Assembly (NCBI GenBank): GCA_949126835.1
Contig: OX421506.1
Span: 29,014,941-29,078,940 of the forward strand
Source: Anisus vortex
Taxonomy: Eukaryota; Mollusca; Gastropoda; Planorbidae
Length of the DNA: 64,000 nucleotides
Reading direction: 5' to 3'
The notes beneath the pieces were generated by a model. It had not been told where the DNA came from, did no database searches, and saw only the letters and a program-made list of their open reading frames with translations. Made by a program: the position numbers and the translations under genes. Each line of letters opens with the position of its first letter. Position 1 is the first letter of the stretch. Shown here in pieces: positions 56,931-64,000 of this stretch.

Positions 56931-57639
56931 GTTTTTTTTAAATATATTTTGTTCTTTTGTCATGCGACGATGGCCTCCCCAGCGACCGGAAGATAGTGTA
57001 TCCAATGCTATGTCAATTAATTTTGTATCTATTTATAGGCGTGTGTGTGTGTGTGTTCTATGAATGTGTGGTAGGAGTACACCAGATAGCCAAAAAGTCA
57101 ATACGACTAAGACAGTATCAAACCTTAAGTTAATTATTAGGGTTCATCTAATGTGGCCAATGACCTATCTCAGACATCTATATCGATACACTGATCCCGG
57201 GACAAGGCCCTCATCACACGTCATGTAGTCTTGTAATCGATATCGCCCACTAAGATATGGCATAATAGGCCTACATATGGCAAAAAAAACAAGTCCGATT
57301 ACTAGGTTAATAAGATTACATGTGATTATTATCAAGAGCACGCACTGAATTGAGATGGTCGTTTTGGGACGGTGCATTAGTAAGTTTGAAATATTTGATA
57401 AGATCCAGGCATTGCGTTGTTTGCTATGTTATTAGCTTTAGGCTACCCTAAAAATAGATATTACGTGACCCTATCAAGATGGCGCATATTCAACGGTATT
57501 TGCCACGCCATGTCGACTATTGACCTAAAAGCTAGCGCTGTATCTATATCTATATATATATATATATATATATATATTCAGAGCCCCGAATATTATCTCC
57601 GAGATATCTCAGGATCAACGTGAAGTGGGTTTCACGATT
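56931..57639. other. Unassigned sequence
   Basis: No gene recognised; (TA)n at 57552-57577. Confidence 0.4.
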
Positions 57640-58260
57640 AACACCATTAATCCAGCCCATGTTAACAAAAAACTAAGAAAGCGTTAGGCTTCATAAAAAG
57701 AAACTTTTACAAATGTAATAATAATATAAAACTAAAATGCTATCTCACATTAGTTAGGCATATACTAGAATCAGTATGTTAGCCATCAACTAAAGAAAAC
57801 ATTAAAACAATAGAACAAATTCAGAAAAGAGCTGCAAGTTTCATTACTAGCGAAAGCTCAAAACTGACAAGAAAAACACCAATAATGTTTAAATCCGCTA
57901 AACCTAGAAACACTCGAGGACAGAAGGGCAAAGAGTAAAGTAGTAATAATACATAAGGCATTAAACTCTAATTTAGAAATACAACACAATAACAAACTGT
58001 TGTAAAGCTCAGATAAACATAAAGACAAAAACACTTTCCTTATCCCTTATGCGAGAACCAATGTATATAAATAATCTTTCTTCCCGAGTGGCTTTCGGGC
58101 ATGGAATAGGTTGCCTTAACAGATCAGGAAAACCAGTAACTTAACATCATTTAAAACATAAATAAAAAAATCCAAGACTAGACTCGGACCACGGATGAAC
58201 GTAGGACGCAATCCACGTCTTTTTAGGTGAAGCGTCTGTAATATTTCCGATAAGATATGT
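57640..58260 (+). pseudogene. LINE-B fragment, longest copy (RT C-terminal third)
   Basis: Plus strand reads KKLRKALGFIKRNFYKC, LVRHILESVC, NIKTIEQIQKRAASFIT, then after a frameshift near 57920 RAKSKVVIIHKALN and KNTFLIPYARTN, and a 3' UTR ending in GAACGTAGGACGCAATC and GTCTGTAATA. These are the post-RT motifs of jockey/CR1-like LINEs. Stops and frameshifts make it a dead copy. Confidence 0.82.
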
Positions 58261-58459
58261 CGGATTATAATCCATTGAGTTAGAAATGAGGAAAACAAAA
58301 TTGAGAAGATCTACTTGCAGTTGAGAAATGCACAAATTACTAAGGGATTGTACTGTAGGGTGAAATTTAAAAAAAAGTTTTCCCGTCCCCCCCCCACCAA
58401 AAAAAACAAAAATAAAAAAAGACAAAAAAACAACAACTGAGAATGACAAAGTTGACAAA

Positions 58460-58491
58460 GGGTTAGGGTTAGGGTTAGGGTTAGGGTTAGG
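58460..58491. repeat. Interstitial telomere repeat (GGGTTA)n, about 5 units
   Basis: Perfect hexamers within unassigned AT-rich sequence. Confidence 0.92.
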
Positions 58492-58894
58492 ATATTTTTG
58501 TACTAGGCAAAACATAACCGCTTTATACTTAGGATTCGACTTGTGGTAGAGTTATTATGAGATCAAGCGATGCGCTACTGGATAACTTTATATTATCAAT
58601 ACTTTCTTTAAAAATTACTACACACGCAAACCTTCCACTAAAAACCCACCCCAATATCCCATATCCACCTTTTTTTTTTGTTTTAACCCGACAACTAAAG
58701 GGAGACTACCAACTGTAAACACCAAAAATTGCACATCGCAAGTTCAGTCTATGGCCATAGAACGGACAAGGGCTAGAACTCTATCGACCCCCAAAATGTC
58801 TGTGCTAAATGACTTGAAGATTGTGTCAGAAACCATGAAACACTTGACTCGTAAACTCGTAAATAAAAACTCGTAAAAAAGGTGTACGTTTCTA

Positions 58895-59086
58895 CAAAGA
58901 CTATAATAAGATGGACCGCTTGCTTTAATATCTCTGCTATTTAATGACTCATCGAGAAAATCACAGCGATTAAATAAAACGGAAGTGTACAATGCAAAAG
59001 GGAATCGGGAATTCCGAAAAGAAGTCATTCAAGTCATCAAATAGCATAAATATTAAAGCAAGCGGTCCATCTTATTATAGTCTTAG
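58895..59086 (+). mobile_element. MITE with GACTATAATAAGATGGACC ends (192 bp)
   Basis: Inverted ends CAAAGACTATAATAAGATGG and CCATCTTATTATAGTCTTAG. The interior TCGGGAATTCCGAAAAGAAG matches 60892-60911. No target duplication found. Confidence 0.82.
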
Positions 59087-59509
59087 GTTGTATAATTAAA
59101 AACAAAACAAAACTATAAGTCTAACTATAAAGATACAAATTGTAATTGCTTGACTGGACCCAAAATATAATTCAACCAAAACTAAAACTAGAAAAGAGAT
59201 AGAATCTTTTAATTTTGTTTGCATTTTTCCACAACAGTTTTATATGTAAGCTTTCAATCATTCATTGTTTTTTTTTTAATGTTTTCTTTGGTTCCTTAAT
59301 ACTACGCAGTTTTCTGCCACTTCACATCAAAATAAAACAGTTGTGTTAAGAGATTAGTTAGATTCTAGATAAGAAGGCCCGTTTGTGTGTGTGTGTGTTG
59401 AGGAATTCTAGATATTCCGATTACTCGCATTTCTCAAAGACGAACTGAAGGCTCACACCTGGGGGCTGACGTTTTTTTTGTTAATAAAGTGTCACGTCTG
59501 CCAAAGGAA

Positions 59510-59665
59510 TGAGATAACGAGAGACAGAGAGAACAAGCGAGATACACACAGAGAGAGAGAGAGAGTGAGAGAGAATCAGAGAGAAGAAGAAATAGAGCGA
59601 TACAGAAAGAGAAAAAGAGAGAAAGGACCGAGGGATAGAGAAAAAGAGTGAGTAAGAGAGACAAT
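59510..59665. repeat. GA-rich low-complexity region
   Basis: AGAGAGAGA-type strand; the minus-strand ORF is Leu/Ser-rich by composition only. Confidence 0.9.
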
Positions 59666-60439
59666 GAGCTTCAGCATGTCACCCGAACGAGATGCCTTCA
59701 CCGTGCCCCGTGAGAAAGGCTATAGCCTAGTAGGAGTTATGTTCTGTGTTTTGGGTGGTTATTTGTCAATGTTTTGGTGTATGTAGACAAAAAAGTTAAT
59801 ATTTTGATACAATTTTGAAAAATCCAGACTTCGTTGTTCGCCCTTCCCATTTCTCCATCTTGCGCCCCAGGCCATAATAATCTACCCGCATGAGTGAAAA
59901 GAATTAATAAAAAAAAATGCGTTTGAATTAACCGAAATAAACAAAACATGCCTGCATTATTAATGAATCAACAAGAATTAAATTCATGCGTAGATTGTAG
60001 AATTAGCTTATTTGTTGTGAAATTCTACCTGCAGTGTACCTTGAAATGTTCCACAAGTTTCCAACTCTTGCAGTGTTCATTTATATGTTCTTAAAGTTTC
60101 CAACTCAACTCTTGACTCTTCTCATCCCCTCTATTCTCTATCACCTTAGCATTTAACTTGTTTACGCATCATTTTCTTCTCCTATGATAATTAGCTCCAT
60201 CCATGTCCTCCACCTCCCCGTATCTCTCTCTCTCTCTCTCTCTTTATTTGATAGCTCCCGTTTCTCGTTATCATCCCCCCCCACCCCCCCACCCTACCCC
60301 ATCAGAAATAAAATACGCAAAAAACATTACGAAACCCTCTTATATTTCCCCACCAAATTTTACCAACTTTCTTTCATACTTGGCAAATTTTCTATTTACT
60401 TAATTTGTTTGTGAGTAGATGTACTGTAGTTATTTTTTT
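59666..60439. other. Unassigned sequence
   Basis: (CT)n at 60222-60243 and C-rich 60275-60300. No gene. Confidence 0.4.
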
Positions 60440-61370
60440 GTTTGTTTGTTATAATCTTTAGATGGATCATTCTATCACTAAAAATTATTTCGTCCTACGC
60501 TTATCACCAGTTCTAAGACTAATCTTTTTTCGATAAAGGATTAGCCTCAAAATTAATTACCAAGTTTTTAGTTTTCTCTGCCAATTCAGGGCAACCCATT
60601 CAATGTCCAGAATGTCAGTTTGATATATAAAGAATTTATATTAATGAATTTTTCTTTTCTGACAAAGTAGCAACGTGTTATTAATTCCAAAAGATTATAA
60701 TAAGATGGACCGCTTGCTCTATTTTTAGAGCTTTAATGTTGTTTTTTCCGCGCGCATGTCTTAAATGACTTCTACGCTCCTACGTTTGCCTAAAGGTTTT
60801 CGCTGTATACTAATTTTGATTTTAATTAACATTTTTCATTGAGAAAATCATAGCGATTAAATAAATCGGAAGTGTACAGTGCAATAGGAATCGGGAATTC
60901 CGAAAAGAAGTTATTCGAGTAATCAGATAGCAGAAATATTAAAGCAAGCGGTCCATCTTATTATAGTCTCTGTTAATTCCAAGTCTTTCTGATAATTTTA
61001 TATCTTTGTTGTTTTAAGGCTACCATTCTATGCATTCAATTAATATTTCAGCTTTATATCCTTTTTAGTCTGATAATTATATTCGTGTTCTTGCTCGATT
61101 GTTGCTCAATGTTAAACGCACTCTAAGTGAGCGTACCTTTTGTTTTGTTTTTGGTAGAAATATACAAATAGAATTATCATTATTATTATACATTATCAGT
61201 ACTTTGGCATTTAACTTCTTTTCCTGAAGTGTTGCTAAATTTAGCGATTTTGTACTAACATAGTTACTGTTCTTAGATGTAAGTAGTTCCTTTGAAATTA
61301 TTCTTACAGCTCATTTCTGAATCGTTGTTCATTTCGTTTTGTATGATCTTTGTTTATTTACTTAAGTGAC
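60440..61370 (-). pseudogene. Old LINE-B-related fragment, split by a MITE
   Basis: Plus-strand text TTTCGTCCTACGCTTATCACC, GGGCAACCCATTCAATGTCC and later GCTAAATTTAGCGATTT, ACAGCTCATTTCTGAATCG are inverses of LINE-B 3' UTR, WN.LP region and RRAA region. A LINE-A-like tail (AAACGCACTCTAAG ... ATTATTATTATA) at about 61110-61190 suggests a second insertion. Confidence 0.5.
60689..60972 (+). mobile_element. MITE with GACTATAATAAGATGGACC ends, 8-bp target duplication
   Basis: Ends AAAAGATTATAATAAGATGG and CCATCTTATTATAGTCTCTG. Flanked by TTAATTCC (60681-60688 and 60973-60980), a perfect 8-bp direct repeat. This assigns the family to a hAT-type target size. Confidence 0.87.
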
Positions 61371-61489
61371 TTTTGACCGAATTAAATTACTAACGTTTTT
61401 AAATTGCGCATCTAAGGTGAAAAGAATTAGTTTCATCTTTGGTAATATAATTTGTAAACAAAAACAAAAACACAGTTTTGTACCAATTT

Positions 61490-61960
61490 ATGTACCTACA
61501 GACCCACTTACCTACCTAGTTAGCTTACCCTACCTACCTGCAATCCTCCTATTTATTACGTACATACCAAACAACCTACTTACCCATCCAGCCAGCTACC
61601 TACTAACCTACATACACATCTTTTTACCTACTTACCCACCTAGTTAACTACCCAGACCTACCCACCTAACTACCCCCAACCAACCGACCTACCCACCCAT
61701 TCAGCTACCTACTAACCTACATACACATCTTCATTCCTACTTACCCACCTAGTTAACTACCCAGACCAACCTACCTACCTAACTACCCCCAACCAACCGA
61801 CCTACCCACCCATTCAGCTACCTACTAACCTACATACACATCTTCATACCTACTCACCTACCAAGATAGGTATCTCTACCTACCTAGTTACCCATTTACT
61901 ATCCCAACAATATACCTACCTACATATCCGCTACCTACCTATGTAATTACCTACATACCC
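61490..61960. repeat. CCTA-rich low complexity with an internal duplication of about 110 bp
   Basis: CCAACCGACCTACCCACCC and CAGCTACCTACTAACCTAC occur twice about 113 bp apart (61678 and 61791). Confidence 0.85.
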
Positions 61961-62510
61961 ACTTGCCTATTTTGTTCTCTACCCATCAAAATAAAATAAA
62001 ATACTTCCATACACCACTCCTCATCCTTATGTATGACAAACTGCATTTCGCAACATTCACTATCAATTAAACTTTCTATTCTTCTGCTCAGACCTACTTC
62101 ATATATCCGTCACAACTAAATTAAACTAAACATATGTGGTAAGACCACCAAATCTTTATTCGAAATATACTAAAACTTCACTGGATAAGCTGGAGATTTA
62201 TGTCTACCTAAACTAAACATAAAAACTTCACAAGCGAACACAAGACGAATTCTCTACAAATCAGACATTCAAATCAGCTTTTATCTTAAACACAAACAAA
62301 AACAGACAAACAGCGGCCGCTGGTATTTCAAATGCGTCTACATAATGTTTTTTATCGAGACTACAATTACGCAATGAATAATGTATGTTTGTATTTCTCT
62401 ATACAAAAGTCTCAACTAATGCCAGTGGGAGGTTGGGGGGGGGGGGAGGGGGAGGTGTATGTAACTCTAGGTTAAAGATACAAAAAAGATCGTGCACAAG
62501 TTCCTATTAT
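61961..62510. other. Unassigned AT-rich sequence
   Basis: No gene; a G run at 62436-62452. Confidence 0.4.
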
Positions 62511-62715
62511 GCGTGGGCACTTGGTCCGTTAAAGGGGTAGAATTATGTGGGCACTTTGTCCATTGAAAGGTAGAATTATGTGGGCACTTTGTCCATTAAA
62601 AGGTAGAATTATAAGGGCACTTTGTCCATTTAAAGGTAGAATTATGAAGGCACGTTGTCCGTCAAAGGGTAGAACTATGTGGGCACTTTGTCCATCAAAA
62701 GGTAGAATTATGTGT
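62511..62715. repeat. 33-bp tandem repeat, about 6 units
   Basis: GTGGGCACTTTGTCCATT, AAAGGTAGAATTAT units with small changes. Confidence 0.93.
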
Positions 62716-63063
62716 AATAAATCCTCAATTTAATATATATATATATACACCCACACAAAGTACACAAAGTACTTCTGATTTTTTTGTTCATATAAGTTTT
62801 TAAATTGTGAAAATTTTCTATTTTCAATTTGCCTAATTATTTTTAATCAGTTAAAAATCTTTAAAAAAATAATTTTACATTTCTTTATTGATTTTATTGT
62901 ACGTATTCGGAATTTGTGTATTCAAACTTGACTATATAACTGCAACGTATTGAAAACTTAAAAAGAACCTTATTAAAATCGATTGGCATAAATCTAAGCT
63001 TTTTACAAGAATCATGCGTTCATTATAATCATGTTTTTTGGCCTAAGCTAGAAAATGACAAAG

Positions 63064-63065
<2 letters not shown>

Positions 63066-63122
<57 letters not shown>
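63066..63122. repeat. (TA)n microsatellite
   Basis: Uninterrupted TA run. Confidence 0.98.
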
Positions 63123-63125
<3 letters not shown>

Positions 63126-63249
63126 AAGCTAGAACTAAGTGCCTTTTGCTCTTCGGTGTAATAGTTATCCAGGGCAATGCCGGTATAATTGAGCTAATAA
63201 AATATTTTTATTCATTCTATGCATATCTCGCGTTTTTCCCTTGTGTTTC

Positions 63250-63332
63250 TATCTCTCCCTCCCTCCCCTCCCTCTCTCTCTCTCCCTCCCCTCCCTCCTC
63301 TCTCCCCTCTCTCTCTCTCTATATATATATAT
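63250..63332. repeat. (CT)/(CCCT) low complexity plus short (TA)n
   Basis: TCCCTCCCTCCCC and CTCTCT followed by TATATA. Confidence 0.95.
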
Positions 63333-63481
63333 AACATATTTATTTTATATAAAGAACCTAATAATATCTCTGAACTGTTGGAGTTAAGCCTTGAGATTAC
63401 AAGCTATATAAAATGTCACAAAGATGTCGCAAATAAATATCTATATAAAAAATTGCCAAGTCCTTTATATCTGAAAAAACC

Positions 63482-63529
<48 letters not shown>

Positions 63530-63532
63530 GTC
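63482..63532. repeat. (TC)n microsatellite
   Basis: TCTCTC run with two TG interruptions. Confidence 0.97.
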
Positions 63533-64000
63533 AGGGCAAAGAATAAAATCAATAGTAAAATTTAAATACTCGTATTTAAGTGGCATCTAGCAGGGGAAGA
63601 TAACTACGGTGAAATCTCGCTATTGAATAAAGAGGCTGAGCGCTATGGGGGCTTTAAAAAAAAATAAAAGACCAGAAATCCATCTTGAATATCGCTTGGA
63701 ATCGTTAATGTAAATGTTAAAAGCATGTCAGTAAGAATAATGTTGGTGGATACACGGGAAGTAATGGATTGAACAATTGTTGTATAGACTTCATTGAAAC
63801 CGAACGAGCCAGCTTATTGTATATCTATTCGCTTATAAAATAAATATTACGAAATAAATGTCTGTTCGATTCTTATCTCACAATCTTTCGTTTTCCTTCA
63901 TTTTTTATGAACACTTTTTAACATAGTCCGTTTGTTTGTTTGTTTGTTTGTTGTTGTTACGTAGGAGTTTGCAGACGTATTGGTTTTTATTGGTGGGGAT

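Noticed and set aside
56628..56996. 122-codon ORF with LTIALISWSF repeats, looking like membrane segments
   Set aside because: Unit is exactly 30 bp, hence open; the hydrophobic pattern is a by-product.
57165..57377. 70-codon minus-strand ORF with a hydrophobic stretch
   Set aside because: No recognisable family, start context or neighbours; consistent with chance.

Overview
This is a eukaryotic, AT-rich, repeat-dominated window. I recognise no single-copy host protein gene, rRNA or tRNA gene. Everything I can identify with confidence is a transposable element, a piece of one, or a tandem repeat. Several signals fit a mollusc, probably a gastropod, but I infer this from general knowledge and not from a search: TTAGGG-type interstitial telomere repeats, tRNA-derived SINEs sharing 3' ends with CR1/L2/jockey-like LINEs, and many short hAT-like MITEs. 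The window reads as intergenic or deep-intron sequence.

Layout. Positions 1-4389 hold a minus-strand Ty3/gypsy-type LTR retrotransposon (1.1-kb LTR at 3270-4389, 3' LTR cut by the window edge). It has a long Gag-protease frame and a decayed integrase zinc-binding piece, but no reverse transcriptase. A 58-bp satellite starts at 6084 and is split by a hAT-like element (6467-18807, 8-bp target duplication). That element carries a SINE (7314-7566), a 5'-truncated LINE (8562-9951) and a second LINE fragment. The second LINE fragment is in turn split by a young plus-strand LTR element (10825-18101). A related hAT-like copy at 43640-45119 supplies the empty sites for both LINE insertions.

The most striking object is the LTR element at 10825-18101. 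Its 454-bp LTRs look identical, the 5-bp target duplication is perfect, and it has one uninterrupted 1033-codon ORF. The ORF encodes coiled coil, Gag, CCHC knuckle, aspartic protease, a second Gag-like block, an integrase HHCC zinc-binding domain and an integrase GPF-type C-terminal domain. It lacks RT, RNase H and the integrase catalytic core. It looks like a recently mobile Gag-bearing non-autonomous element that depends on another element's polymerase and integrase. The element at 1-4389 stops at nearly the same point of the integrase, so the two form a parallel pair.

From 20 to 64 kb the window holds: piggyBac-like 80-bp MITEs with TTAA ends; a CAGGGGTCGGCAACC hAT family (one 2.7-kb copy plus many 200-bp MITEs, several with 8-bp target duplications); an internally deleted Tc1/mariner copy; a hAT transposase pseudogene; several RT C-terminal fragments of one LINE family; an RTE-like LINE end; two SINE families; two interstitial telomere tracts; and many minisatellites (9, 14, 16, 21, 30, 32-37, 33, 43 and 58 bp units). 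Long ORFs over these arrays are by-products of unit lengths divisible by three or of low complexity.

How parts interact. The SINEs carry 3' tails matching two different LINE families in this same window, as expected if they borrow LINE machinery. The short MITEs share ends with the larger hAT copies, as expected if they are mobilised by hAT transposase. The RT-less LTR elements would need a full-length relative elsewhere in the genome.
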